DNA of 64,000 nucleotides from Clostridia bacterium (lineage in GTDB: Bacteria; Bacillota; Clostridia; TANB77; CAG-508): assembly GCA_017469445.1 (NCBI GenBank), contig JAFUGK010000007.1:1-64000 (forward strand). The letters run 5' to 3'. Both the position numbers and the translations under genes were made by a program. The notes under the pieces are model-generated. The model was not told the DNA's origin and did no database searches. It saw only the letters and a program-made list of their open reading frames with translations. The first letter of the stretch is position 1. Every line of letters begins with the position of its first letter. Below, in pieces: positions 1 to 7,987 of this stretch.

Positions 1-145
1 AAAAATCTCAAAAATGCTCGTTCAAGCTAATTTTCGCAGACCTTCTAAAAGAATTTGATGGCACCCTTCCATTAGTAAATGAACGCTTTCCATAAAATTA
101 TTAAGAAGGTCTAGCTCAATTACTTTCAATGCGCTTTTTTCAATT
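1..145. repeat. Imperfect palindromic element at window edge
   Basis: AGACCTTCT at 38-46 is the reverse complement of AGAAGGTCT at 104-112, and the sequence just inside continues to pair with a few mismatches (AATTT-ATGG against CCAT-AAATT). The outer flanks also pair partly. No gene is visible in the first 213 bases. The shape matches the other long palindromes of this window, but no second copy of this one is present here. Confidence 0.45.
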
Positions 146-213
146 TTTAATATATTTTACTACAAATAGAGAAAAGTCCGAAATTAATTATTTTAGTCAA
201 GGAGGAGAGAATA

Positions 214-495
214 ATGGAGGATGGATTTAAAAAAGAAAAAAAGATTATAGATAGATCTGAGCAAGAAACTCAAGAAGAATTAGTAAAATCTATAATACAA
301 GCAAAAAAACAACTAAATTTAGCAATAAAAAATTTTGAGTATGCAGATAATGAACTTATAGACTACTATGTATATCAAATAAAAGCTAATAGGGCAAAAA
401 TAGATTATTTAGTGAAAAAAGCTAAAACTAAAAGTATGCAAATAGACATGGTAAATGAATTAAAAATGAGATTAGATGAAAATAAGGCTATGTAG
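214..495 (+). CDS. yaaL: YaaL-like small coiled-coil protein (DUF2508)
   Basis: A 93-residue, highly charged, helical protein with no membrane segment. Length, composition and position directly before a BofA gene match the YaaL/DUF2508 family, which sits next to bofA in Firmicutes. The function of the family is unknown. A strong AGGAGGA site ends about 7 bases before the ATG. The start of the segment before it (recR or dnaX would be usual) is outside the window. The family call rests on context plus general pattern, not on a diagnostic motif. Confidence 0.7.
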   Translation: MEDGFKKEKKIIDRSEQETQEELVKSIIQAKKQLNLAIKNFEYADNELIDYYVYQIKANRAKIDYLVKKAKTKSMQIDMVNELKMRLDENKAM

Positions 496-543
496 AATAT
501 TTGTCCAAGTTAAGTCATAGTATTGAAATAGAGGTGATTTAAA

Positions 544-807
544 TTGGAATCAAATATTTTGGTAGCATATTTTATAGGAATAATAGTTATTTTTTTTGTA
601 GGAAGATTGTTTATAGTTCCACTTAAATATATATTTAAATTAATACTTAATTCTATATTTGGTGGAGTATTTATATTATTAATAAATTTAATAGGGGGAA
701 ATTTTGGATTTCATATTGGACTAAATTTAATAACTGCAATTTTTGTGGGGTTGCTTGGAATACCAGGTAGCATTGTGCTTATTTTGTTAAAACTAATGTT
801 GGGCTAA
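544..807 (+). CDS. bofA: Pro-sigma-K processing inhibitor BofA
   Basis: An 87-residue membrane protein with two or three hydrophobic segments, ending in the glycine-rich GIPGSIVLILLK region typical of BofA. In spore formers BofA sits in the outer forespore membrane with SpoIVFA and holds the SpoIVFB protease inactive until the forespore signal, which controls sigma-K release. Translation starts at TTG, with GAGGTG about 6 bases upstream. It follows yaaL by 48 bases, probably in the same transcript. Its presence is one of several signs that the organism is a spore former. Confidence 0.85.
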   Translation: MESNILVAYFIGIIVIFFVGRLFIVPLKYIFKLILNSIFGGVFILLINLIGGNFGFHIGLNLITAIFVGLLGIPGSIVLILLKLMLG

Positions 808-830
808 CGTATACTAAAGGACAAAAATCA

Positions 831-858
831 TTGACATTAATAAAAAGTATGTTATAAT
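831..858 (+). promoter_or_regulatory. Sigma-A promoter of the type I antitoxin RNA
   Basis: TTGACA (831-836), 16 bases, TATAAT (853-858): a near-perfect vegetative promoter. No gene with a ribosome site follows. The expected transcript would start near 865 and stop at the terminator at 911-947. Confidence 0.75.
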
Positions 859-864
859 ATATAC

Positions 865-948
865 AAATAAGCAAGGAGCCACAAAATGTGGTTGCCTGAT
901 AGGAAATAATTAACATCTCTAACCTGCAAGCAGAGATGTTAGTTTTTT
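865..948 (+). ncRNA. Antisense antitoxin RNA of a type I toxin-antitoxin pair
   Basis: A short transcript of about 84 nt is predicted between a consensus promoter and an intrinsic terminator. It converges on a small hydrophobic peptide gene (947-1051, minus strand) and shares its terminator, so the 3' ends of the two RNAs are complementary. Its 5' half can fold (CCACA-AAA-TGTGG) and resembles, in both orientations, the 5' leader of the toxin transcript near 1060-1095. Convergent transcripts sharing a terminator is the layout of par/fst-like and bsrG/txpA-like type I systems. No expression evidence is available. Confidence 0.6.
911..947. terminator. Shared bidirectional terminator of the type I TA pair
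   Basis: Perfect 10-bp stem TAACATCTCT / AGAGATGTTA with an 11-base loop, followed on the plus strand by G and six T. On the minus strand the hairpin lies just after the toxin stop codon. Confidence 0.8.
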
Positions 949-1051
949 ATTTACTCTTAATTATGTATATAATTAAGGCAAATGTAATGACAGAAATCAA
1001 AAGTAAAGAAATTAATAATAAATATATAATATTTAATAGTACATCTATCAT
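947..1051 (-). CDS. Putative type I toxin: 34-residue hydrophobic peptide
   Basis: The minus strand encodes a 34-residue peptide that begins MIDVLLN, is almost entirely one hydrophobic helix of Leu, Ile, Val and Phe, and ends in a short basic tail (IKSK). This is the make-up of holin-like and Fst-type type I toxins, which insert into the membrane. A purine-rich site (GGCGGTGG) lies about 5 bases before the ATG. The stop overlaps the start of the shared terminator and a convergent antisense RNA. The exact toxin family is not assigned. The peptide is too short to be found by usual gene callers. Confidence 0.65.
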   Translation of the reverse strand: MIDVLLNIIYLLLISLLLISVITFALIIYIIKSK

Positions 1052-1111
1052 AATACCACCGCCTTCCATAAGAAATAGGTGGCAACCACATTCTGCTCTC
1101 CTCGCAAATGT

Positions 1112-1141
1112 ATTATATCAGCATAATAGTCAAATAGTCAA
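1112..1141 (-). promoter_or_regulatory. Promoter of the type I toxin gene
   Basis: On the minus strand TTGACT (1141-1136), 18 bases, TATAAT (1117-1112). The transcript would start near 1105, leaving a leader of about 54 nt before the toxin ATG, which is where antisense pairing and translation control usually act in such systems. Confidence 0.6.
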
Positions 1142-1198
1142 TATAAATCAACAAACTATTCTCACAGGCAAAATTTTCGACATAATTCTACATTTTGC

Positions 1199-1227
1199 TT
1201 GAAAAATAAACCATAAAATGGTATAAT
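1199..1227 (+). promoter_or_regulatory. Promoter of the PhoH-like gene
   Basis: TTGAAA (1199-1204), 17 bases, TATAAT (1222-1227). A hairpin (TTTTACCTA / TAGGTAAAA, about 1257-1279) lies in the leader just before the AGGAGGA ribosome site. Other cassette genes in this window have the same plan of promoter, leader hairpin and strong ribosome site. Confidence 0.7.
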
Positions 1228-1305
1228 CATTATGTCAAGCTTTTATAATAATTTTGCTTTTACCTATTAATTAGGTAAAAGTCAGACAACAGGAGGATTA
1301 AACTT

Positions 1306-2649
1306 ATGAAAAAAGAGTTTGTATTATCAACAGAGGCTGTACTTTCTGCAATAGGTATTACACAGCGGTTTGACAGCGACAATGATGTAACAATACCGAT
1401 GGTGGTTTTAGAGGAGGTCTATAGTTATAATGGACTTCCCGAAAAGAAGTTAGTTGCATCGCGGTTTGTAGATTACATTGATGGTTTTAATCAGTCAGCA
1501 TTGATTTCTGGAGGCGTTAAACAGGAGAATGGCAGTTTACTTAGAGTAGTAGATAACAATAAAATTTCTCCTACTTTAAACAATTTTACCACAACAGAAA
1601 GGCGTTTGATTCAAACCTGCTTGGACAGGAAGAAAAAAGCAACAAAGTCAGAGATTATTCTCATTCATCCTAATCCGGCAATTCGGATGAAGGCTGAAAA
1701 ATGTGGTATCACATCTCAACCGTGGAAAGACGAGATATTCCCTGCACCGGAAAATCAGTATTCCGGAAGAGTGGAGGTTAGTGTTTCGCAAACTACGCTT
1801 GATTCATTCTACAAAGACAATGTAATATCTGTAAAAGATATTTACGAGTACAAAAAAGTAGATTGGAAAGAGAATATGTTTGTTGTACTTTCTTCGGAAA
1901 CAGGGGCATCTGCAATTGGCAGGTATACCAGAAACAGTATTGTGCCATTGCTTTATTATAATGGCTCTGTTTGTAAAGCAGATAACGTCGAACAGAAGAT
2001 GCTTTTGGAATGCCTTTTGGCTCCACCGGAGATTGCACCTTTAGTAATTTGTAAAGGCGCAGCGGGAACCGGAAAGACATTTTGTACATTATCTGCTGCA
2101 TTAGAAAAAGTTGCAAAGTATGGACGTGAAGATGTGTATTCTCAAATACTGGTTGGCACGCCGGCTGTGACAATCGAAGAAGATATTGGCTTTTTACCTG
2201 GTGATATTGATGATAAGATGGGACCATATTTAGGAGGTATACGAGATAATCTCCGTATGATTTTTAAAACTAAAGCACCAGAAAAAGACAATTCACAGTT
2301 GGATACAGATGTAAACTTCATTTTCGAGAAAAGGTTTATACAAATTCAATCTATCGGCCATTTGCGTGGAAGATCAATTCCTTATACTATGTTTATTATA
2401 GATGAGGCGCAGAATATTAAGCCTGAAATTCTACTTGACATAGTTACAAGGGCAGCTAAGGGCACGAAAATAGTGCTGTTGGGAGATCCTACACAAGTAA
2501 ACAGGCCTGGCCTTAACACTCGCCGTAATGGATTGGTTTATATCAGCGAGAAAATGAAAGGCAATTCTTGCTGTTGGCAAGTGGAACTCAATAAGAACAA
2601 ATCTATTCGTAGTGAGTTAGCACAGCAAGCTCTGAAGATTTTAGTTTAA
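1306..2649 (+). CDS. PIN-PhoH (PhoH2-like) ATPase with an altered PIN domain
   Basis: 447 residues. The C-terminal half is a PhoH-type RNA helicase/ATPase: Walker A GAAGTGKT at residues 251-258 and Walker B IIDEAQN at about 364-370. The N-terminal 140 residues align by pattern with a PIN ribonuclease domain (FVLxT, VVLEE), but the first catalytic DTN is S8-T9-E10 and the third motif (usually SKD) is H121-P-N123. Nuclease activity is therefore doubtful. PhoH2 proteins are known as RNA unwinding and cleaving enzymes. The gene is richer in GC than its neighbours, uses CGG as arginine several times, and has its own promoter and terminator, all suggesting transfer. Confidence 0.8.
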   Translation: MKKEFVLSTEAVLSAIGITQRFDSDNDVTIPMVVLEEVYSYNGLPEKKLVASRFVDYIDGFNQSALISGGVKQENGSLLRVVDNNKISPTLNNFTTTERRLIQTCLDRKKKATKSEIILIHPNPAIRMKAEKCGITSQPWKDEIFPAPENQYSGRVEVSVSQTTLDSFYKDNVISVKDIYEYKKVDWKENMFVVLSSETGASAIGRYTRNSIVPLLYYNGSVCKADNVEQKMLLECLLAPPEIAPLVICKGAAGTGKTFCTLSAALEKVAKYGREDVYSQILVGTPAVTIEEDIGFLPGDIDDKMGPYLGGIRDNLRMIFKTKAPEKDNSQLDTDVNFIFEKRFIQIQSIGHLRGRSIPYTMFIIDEAQNIKPEILLDIVTRAAKGTKIVLLGDPTQVNRPGLNTRRNGLVYISEKMKGNSCCWQVELNKNKSIRSELAQQALKILV

Positions 2650-2659
2650 TCAGACTAAG

Positions 2660-2692
2660 CAAGCCATTGATTGTATCAATGGCTTGTTCTTT
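2660..2692 (+). terminator. Intrinsic terminator of the PhoH-like gene
   Basis: Stem AAGCCATTGA / TCAATGGCTT with a 5-base loop, starting 11 bases after the stop codon and followed by a T-rich run. Confidence 0.8.
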
Positions 2693-2709
2693 AATAAAAA
2701 TTTGAAAAA

Positions 2710-2813
2710 CAATTGCGTTTTGGCGTCGTTAAACTGCATTCGAAAATCCTGCAACGTACAATCGTACGCCTCGGATTTTTCTCATTTGTTTGCCTAGCTA
2801 AAATCACAATTCT
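2710..2813. repeat. Palindromic element family A, copy 1
   Basis: About 104 bases folding on itself: outer arms AATTGCGTTTT / AAAATCACAATT, inner boxes GGCGTCGTTAAAC and GTTTGCCTAGC, then a second arm and a central hairpin ACGTAC / GTACG. Copies 2 and 3 are at 31461-31563 and 33183-33284. The boxes are conserved among the copies while the arms drift but remain complementary. It fills most of the gap between the PhoH-like gene and uvrC. Confidence 0.8.
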
Positions 2814-2949
2814 TTTCCAAATTTAGAATTATGAGAGAATAATTAACTTTTTGTATTAGAAAATCTCAAATGTGTTCAATATAAGAGTTGATTTTTCCTA
2901 TATAATAATAGTATAATTTAAAATAATTATGCATTGAGGAATGAGAAAT

Positions 2950-4740
2950 ATGTTTAATATTAAAGAAGAGTTGAAAAAACTTCCTGAAAAGCCAGGAGTT
3001 TATATAATGAGAGATAAAGATGATAATATTTTGTATGTTGGAAAAGCAGTTGTATTAAAAAATAGAGTAAGACAATATTTTATGAAAACAAATAAAACAA
3101 ACAGAATATTAAAGATGGTTTCATTAATAGATCATTTTGAATATATAGTAACAGATAGTGAAGCAGAAGCACTAATTTTAGAGTGTAACTTAATAAAACA
3201 AAATAGACCTAAATTTAATGTGCTTTTAAAAGATGATAAGACATATCCATATATAAAAATAGATGTAAAATCAGATTACCCAGGAATAATAACTACAAGG
3301 AAAATATTAAATGATGGAGCAAAATACTTTGGCCCATATGCAAACCCTGGTAGTGCAAAAGAAATGGTTAATTTTATAAGAGAAAAATTTAAAATAAGAC
3401 AATGTAGAAATTTTAAATTTAATGATAGAGCTTGTTTAAATTATCATATAAAACGTTGCCCTGCACCATGCATGGGATATATAACCAAAGAAGAATATAA
3501 AAAACAAATAGATGAAATAATAATGCTTTTAGAAGGAAAAACAGATAAAATTATAAAAAGAATGGAACAAGAAATAAAAGTATTAGCAGATAAACAAGAA
3601 TATGAAAAAGCAGCAGAGCTAAGAGATAGAAAAATAGCAATAGAAAGAATATCTCAAAAGCAAAAGGTTTCTAATATTTCAGAAAATGATATTGACGTAA
3701 TTGGTTTATACAAAAATGAATTATCTGTATGTGTAGAAATATTTTTTGTAAGAAATAGCAAAATGGTCGGACGAGAACATTACTTTTTTAATGAATTAAA
3801 AGATTTAGAAAATAAAGAAATTCTATCAGGCTTTATAAAACAATACTACATGAATACTGATTCAATACCACATAAAATAATGTTGCGAGAAAAAATAGAT
3901 GATGAAGAAGTTGTAGAAGAATGGCTAGGTAAAAAAGTAGGAAGAAAAGTTGAACTTAAAACACCTCAAAAGGGAGAAAAATTGAAGTTTGTTGAAATGG
4001 CTGAAAATAATGCAAAAATAACATTAAAAAACAAACAAAAGGATAAAACAGAAATATTGAGTGAACTTAAAGAAAAACTAAATTTAGATAAATATCCAGA
4101 AAGAATAGAATGTTTTGATATTTCAAATATTTCAGGAACCAATATGGTAGCTGGAATGTGTGTTATGGAAAATGGAGTTATAAAAAAGAATTTATCTAGA
4201 AGATTTAAAATAAAAACAGTATACAGCCAAGATGATGTACGATGTACAGAAGAAGTAATAACAAGAAGACTAAAACATTCAATAGATGAACCAAGCAAGG
4301 CATTTGGAAGATTGCCAGATGTAATTTTTGCAGATGGTGGTATAACACAGATTAGGGCAATAAAAAGAGCAGTAAAAAAATATAATTTGGATATACCGGT
4401 ATTTGGAATGGTAAAGAATGATAAGCATAGAACAAGAGCATTAATAAAGGAAAATAGAGAAGAAATAGAAGTATCTGAAAATTTATTGAATTTAATTACA
4501 ATGTTTCAAGATGAAGTACATAAGGTTGCTATTGAATATCATAAAAAATTAAGAGATAAGGAAATGACTAAATCTAAATTAGATGATATTGAAGGAATCG
4601 GAGAGAAAAAAAGACAAGAATTATTAAAGCATTTTGGTAGTGTTAAGAAGATACAAGAAGCGGAAATAGAAGAAATTGCAAAAGTAAAAGGAATAAATGA
4701 AAAACTTGCAGAAAAAATAAAGAACACCTTGAATAATTGA
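2950..4740 (+). CDS. uvrC: UvrABC system protein C (excinuclease subunit)
   Basis: About 596 residues, the normal UvrC length. The N-terminal GIY-YIG nuclease domain (PGVYIM, ILYVGKA, residues about 15-95), a Cys-containing linker, the UvrB-binding UVR motif (about 200-235) and the C-terminal RNase H-like nuclease with HhH motifs (DGIEGIGEKK-type region near the end) are all present. UvrC makes both incisions in nucleotide excision repair after UvrB damage loading. An ATG at 2941 touches the GAGGA site directly, while the ATG at 2950 has 9-base spacing and gives the family-typical start MFNIKEEL, so 2950 is preferred. Confidence 0.95.
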   Translation: MFNIKEELKKLPEKPGVYIMRDKDDNILYVGKAVVLKNRVRQYFMKTNKTNRILKMVSLIDHFEYIVTDSEAEALILECNLIKQNRPKFNVLLKDDKTYPYIKIDVKSDYPGIITTRKILNDGAKYFGPYANPGSAKEMVNFIREKFKIRQCRNFKFNDRACLNYHIKRCPAPCMGYITKEEYKKQIDEIIMLLEGKTDKIIKRMEQEIKVLADKQEYEKAAELRDRKIAIERISQKQKVSNISENDIDVIGLYKNELSVCVEIFFVRNSKMVGREHYFFNELKDLENKEILSGFIKQYYMNTDSIPHKIMLREKIDDEEVVEEWLGKKVGRKVELKTPQKGEKLKFVEMAENNAKITLKNKQKDKTEILSELKEKLNLDKYPERIECFDISNISGTNMVAGMCVMENGVIKKNLSRRFKIKTVYSQDDVRCTEEVITRRLKHSIDEPSKAFGRLPDVIFADGGITQIRAIKRAVKKYNLDIPVFGMVKNDKHRTRALIKENREEIEVSENLLNLITMFQDEVHKVAIEYHKKLRDKEMTKSKLDDIEGIGEKKRQELLKHFGSVKKIQEAEIEEIAKVKGINEKLAEKIKNTLNN

Positions 4741-4846
4741 CAAATAAAGGATTAAAACATATAATTATAAAAGAATTTGGCGTACGATTTTTAGAATAAA
4801 TTACATTTTTCTTGAATATACATAGTTTCAAGGGGGAGTGTAATTT

Positions 4847-5020
4847 ATGGAACTTGTAAAAGAAAATATTAGGTTTAAAAGAGAAAAGAAAGAAAAAAGC
4901 TTATTTAAATGGATGGCAGGTAATCAAATTTTTAGTATAATTATAACATTTACAATATTTTTTAGTGTACTAAATATTGCATTGATTATTAATTTCTTTA
5001 AATTGTTATCAAACTTTTGA
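4847..5020 (+). CDS. Small membrane protein, 57 residues
   Basis: Starts at ATG 4847 with a strong GGGGGAG site about 7 bases upstream. The first 25 residues are charged (Lys, Glu, Arg), followed by one hydrophobic helix rich in Ile and Phe, so it is probably a single-pass membrane protein with a cytoplasmic basic N-terminus. It sits alone between uvrC and a methyltransferase gene. The family is not recognised. The strong ribosome site and clean reading frame argue it is real. Confidence 0.6.
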   Translation: MELVKENIRFKREKKEKSLFKWMAGNQIFSIIITFTIFFSVLNIALIINFFKLLSNF

Positions 5021-5056
5021 AAAATTGACATACTTTTAGAAGGGAAGATATAAATA

Positions 5057-5914
5057 ATGAAAGTAGCAAGTAATTGGAAAGATTATGAAATAATAGACAT
5101 GGCAAATGGCGAAAAATTAGAAAGATGGGGAGGAATTACTTTAATTAGACCAGACCCACAAATAATTTGGAAGGAAAAAAGCTTTCCACAAAAATGGAAA
5201 GGTGCAAATGCAAGGTATATTAGAAGCAAAAGTGGAGGAGGCAACTGGGAATATAAATCTAAAATACCAGAAAAGTGGAGTATTAAATATAAAGATTTAA
5301 TTTTTAATGTTAAGCCAATGGGGTTTAAACATACAGGTGTATTTCCAGAGCAAGCAGTTAATTGGGATTGGATGATGGAAAAAATAAAGGAAGCGGACAG
5401 AGAGATAAAGGTTTTAAATTTATTTGCATACACAGGTGGAGCAACTTTAGCTTGCCTTTCAGCAGGTGCTTCAGTATGCCATGTAGATAGTTCAAAAGGC
5501 ATGGTACAGTGGGCAAAGGAAAATGTTAAATCTTCTAAATTAGAGGACAAGCCTGTACGTTATATTGTTGATGATGTAGTAAAATTTGTTGAAAGAGAAA
5601 TAAGAAGAGAAAATACATATGATGCTATAATAATGGACCCACCCTCATATGGAAGAGGAACTAAAGGGGAAGTATGGCAATTTGAAGAGAATATATCAGA
5701 GCTAGTAAGTTTATGTACAAAAATATTATCAGATAATCCTTTGTTTTTTTTAATTAATTCATACACAACAGGAATATCACCAGAGGTATTGAGTAATATT
5801 TTAAAAATAAATGTAAAGTATAAAGGTACAATTTCATCTGGAGAGATAGGCTTACCAATGGAAAATTCAAGCCTTGTTTTGCCTTGTGGGATATATGGTC
5901 GTTGGGAAAAATAG
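5057..5914 (+). CDS. Class I SAM methyltransferase, RlmI-like (rRNA cytosine methylation)
   Basis: 285 residues with a Rossmann methyltransferase core: SAM-binding motif LFAYTGGATLA at about 122-132, the acidic end of strand 2 in HVDSSKG, and the DPPSYGRG motif at about 192-199. This arrangement is typical of the RlmI/RlmK group (PF10672-like), which methylate 23S rRNA. The protein lacks an obvious N-terminal PUA domain as in full-length RlmI, so the exact substrate is uncertain. It is preceded by a GGGAAG site and followed by a palindromic element and a pseudouridine synthase gene. Confidence 0.8.
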   Translation: MKVASNWKDYEIIDMANGEKLERWGGITLIRPDPQIIWKEKSFPQKWKGANARYIRSKSGGGNWEYKSKIPEKWSIKYKDLIFNVKPMGFKHTGVFPEQAVNWDWMMEKIKEADREIKVLNLFAYTGGATLACLSAGASVCHVDSSKGMVQWAKENVKSSKLEDKPVRYIVDDVVKFVEREIRRENTYDAIIMDPPSYGRGTKGEVWQFEENISELVSLCTKILSDNPLFFLINSYTTGISPEVLSNILKINVKYKGTISSGEIGLPMENSSLVLPCGIYGRWEK

Positions 5915-5940
5915 ATTTAAATTTTATCTTAAATATTCTA

Positions 5941-6110
5941 TGCAATATATATACATAAAAAATTTTTCTTTAAAAGCACTCCATAGCAGGGAAATAGCTG
6001 ACCAGACGTGGACCCTTCCGAGGAAGAATGTTCAAAGTCTGGCAGCGCTTCGCGGGTCTTCGGGAACTGTCGGCTTTATAAATCAAAATTTTTTATGTAT
6101 ATATATTGCA
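5941..6110. repeat. Palindromic element family B, copy 1
   Basis: A GC-rich core of about 115 bases (from AAAAGCACTCC to ACTGTCGGC) enclosed by a perfect AT-rich inverted repeat of over 20 bases, TGCAATATATATACAT... at 5941 and its complement ending at 6110. Copy 2, on the opposite strand at 31651-31820, has nearly the same core but completely different outer arms that again pair perfectly with each other. Inside the core, CCAGAC pairs with GTCTGG and CGC-TTC-GCG forms a small hairpin. Confidence 0.85.
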
Positions 6111-6141
6111 TGTTTATTAAGAGAGAAAGGAATAGTATTTA

Positions 6142-6834
6142 ATGCAGAAATTAAATGTATTATATGAAGATAATCATGTTATAGTTGTAGAAAAACCAGT
6201 TAATATTCCATCTCAGCAAGATAAAACAGGCGATGAGGATATGCTTACAATTATAAAAAAATATTTAAAAGAAAAATACAATAAGCCTGGTGATGCTTAT
6301 TTGGGGTTAGTACATAGGTTAGATAGACCAACTGGTGGAGTAATGGTATTTGCAAAAACTTCAAAAGCTGCGTCAAGACTTAGTGAATGTGTTAGAAACA
6401 AAGAATTTAAGAAAACATATTTAGTAATTGCAGATGGAAAGTTTGAAAAAACAGAAGGAATTTTAGAAAATTACTTACAAAAAAATGAACGTACAAATAC
6501 TAGTAAAATAGTAGAAGAAGCAAGCAAAAATTCTAAATATGCAAAACTTGAATATGAGGTTTTAAAATATAACGAAGAAACAAATTTAAGCTTAGTAAAA
6601 GTTAGACTTTATACAGGTAGACATCATCAAATAAGAGTGCAATTTGCAGGAATAGGGCATAGCTTGTATGGAGATCAAAAGTATGGTACAAGAGGTAGAG
6701 GAAAGCAAATATGCTTATGGGCATATGAACTTACATTTAAACATCCAATAACAAAAGAAGAATTAACATTTAATGTATTACCTAAAAAAGAAGGTAGTTG
6801 GATAATATTAGAAGACATAAAAACACCCAGATGA
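6142..6834 (+). CDS. RluA-family pseudouridine synthase
   Basis: 230 residues. The catalytic HRLDRPTGG motif (Asp is the nucleophile, residues about 59-67) and the later GRHHQIRVQF motif place it in the RluA family, which isomerises uridine in rRNA or tRNA. There is no N-terminal S4 domain, as in the short RluA-type members of Firmicutes. The final codons form the 5' half of the terminator hairpin that follows. Which RNA site is modified cannot be told from the sequence. Confidence 0.88.
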   Translation: MQKLNVLYEDNHVIVVEKPVNIPSQQDKTGDEDMLTIIKKYLKEKYNKPGDAYLGLVHRLDRPTGGVMVFAKTSKAASRLSECVRNKEFKKTYLVIADGKFEKTEGILENYLQKNERTNTSKIVEEASKNSKYAKLEYEVLKYNEETNLSLVKVRLYTGRHHQIRVQFAGIGHSLYGDQKYGTRGRGKQICLWAYELTFKHPITKEELTFNVLPKKEGSWIILEDIKTPR

Positions 6835-6858
6835 TTACAAGTAATCTTCTGGGTGTTT
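6821..6858 (+). terminator. Terminator overlapping the end of the pseudouridine synthase gene
   Basis: AAACACCCAG pairs with CTGGGTGTTT and GATTAC with GTAATC. The left arm contains the last codons and the stop, so the hairpin begins inside the coding sequence. Confidence 0.8.
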
Positions 6859-6859
6859 C

Positions 6860-7118
6860 CTATCCAATTACAACTACATACCACAAAAAAATAATTATAA
6901 ATTTAATAAAATTTTTACTCTACTTTCAAAATTCTTTTAAAAATTATAAATTGTAACAAAACAATAAATTGTGAAATCACGATCTACAATCTTTTAACCA
7001 GATTGCGTCAAATTTTACACCACGACATAGTCACAAAAGGATAGTATAGGCTGTTAGGTTCTTTCTCATTTAACTTGCTGAATAGCTTTGCAAGCACCTA
7101 TAAGAGTTATATATTAAA
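6860..7118. other. Intergenic stretch without a recognised gene
   Basis: About 260 bases between convergent genes. Some short pairings are possible (for example GCTTGCAAAGC), but no long open frame, consensus promoter or known RNA could be recognised. It would form the 3' end of the minus-strand gene at 7119-7625. Confidence 0.4.
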
Positions 7119-7625
7119 TTAAATATCTGCATCAAATTCAATAGAGTTTAACTTTGATATTTCAAAGTCTGTATCTTGAATTTGCTTAACTAAGTTGTTG
7201 TATTCTTTTTTCAATGTTTCAACATCATAGTTAACTGTTCTACACTCGAAGTATGAGTTGTTTACTTCTGTAATTCTTCTCTTGTTACTTTTTTGAGTAA
7301 TCAAGTAGCCGTAAAGACTTTTCATCTTTCTTAAAGTATTGTTGTCTACAATAGCTTGTTGAATTGTTCTTCCATCTGGTAATTTGAAAGAGTTGTTTTT
7401 CTCGTAAAGTATAGATTTTATTTTAGAAATTTTAGCTTGAGATTTTTTGTAAGCCTCAAATTCTTTTTCAAAGTCTTCCTTGTAGTCTTCTATAATAGTT
7501 ATTGTGCCATCAAGCTCTTGTGTAGAAGTACTATGTGTGTGCTCTTTTAATTGGTAATGATAATCCATAAAGCGCTTTTCCTCTTCTGCAGCAATGCTCA
7601 TTAAATTAGATAAATTTGTTTTCAT
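7119..7625 (-). CDS. Cytosolic coiled-coil protein, possibly DIP1984/DUF6847-like
   Basis: 168 residues, charged and helical, no signal or membrane segment. The middle region LPDGRTIQQAIVDN followed by a basic stretch and a C-terminal helical repeat recalls the DIP1984 (septicolysin-like) family, whose function is unknown. This similarity is only by pattern. A perfect AAGGAGGA site precedes the ATG and a consensus promoter lies at 7779-7807. Base composition matches the native genes. Confidence 0.55.
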   Translation of the reverse strand: MKTNLSNLMSIAAEEEKRFMDYHYQLKEHTHSTSTQELDGTITIIEDYKEDFEKEFEAYKKSQAKISKIKSILYEKNNSFKLPDGRTIQQAIVDNNTLRKMKSLYGYLITQKSNKRRITEVNNSYFECRTVNYDVETLKKEYNNLVKQIQDTDFEISKLNSIEFDADI

Positions 7626-7778
7626 AACAAAAATCCTCCTTTAATAAAAAAATATATTAAATTTTTTGGGTTAACTATAATATTTAAAATACTTTGAAAA
7701 AATCGATTGAAAAATCTTTTGATAAATCTTGATAAAAATTCTTAGAAATTAAAATTGTATTTGTAAAACGTAATATTT

Positions 7779-7807
7779 ATTATAATATGAATTTTAAAGA
7801 ATGTCAA
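7779..7807 (-). promoter_or_regulatory. Sigma-A promoter of the DIP1984-like gene
   Basis: Minus strand TTGACA (7807-7802), 17 bases, TATAAT (7784-7779). The leader to the ATG at 7625 would be about 145 nt and very AT-rich. Confidence 0.75.
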
Positions 7808-7833
7808 CAAAAATTCTAAAAATTTTTCGAAAT

Positions 7834-7860
7834 GAACAATGGGGACGTTCCTTTTGTTCA
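7834..7860. repeat. GGGGAC-family half unit (copy E1)
   Basis: GAACAA-TGGGGACGTTCCTTT-TTGTTC: a GGGGAC core between 6-base inverted repeats. The same 27 bases recur at 11001-11027 and as the left half of the hairpin at 63591-63656. Confidence 0.7.
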
Positions 7861-7892
7861 GAAATATTCAGTAATGATATAAAGATATTATG

Positions 7893-7921
7893 TTGACTTT
7901 AAAATAAATTTGATATATAAT
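7893..7921 (+). promoter_or_regulatory. Promoter of the 78-residue cassette gene
   Basis: TTGACT (7893-7898), 17 bases, TATAAT (7916-7921), followed by a leader hairpin AAAAATGGA / TCCATTTTT and a GGAGGGA ribosome site. Confidence 0.7.
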
Positions 7922-7987
7922 ATCAAAAAATGGAAATATCCATTTTTAAATCATCTTAAATTAGAGTTAATTTAGGAGGGATGAAAA

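Noticed and set aside
936..1202. Open plus-strand frame of 88 codons
   Set aside because: It starts inside the terminator of the antitoxin RNA, has no ribosome site, and overlaps the toxin gene antisense. The minus strand explains the sequence better.
5874..6167. Open frame across the family B element
   Set aside because: No ribosome site. The frame runs through the end of the methyltransferase gene, the palindromic repeat and the start of the next gene.
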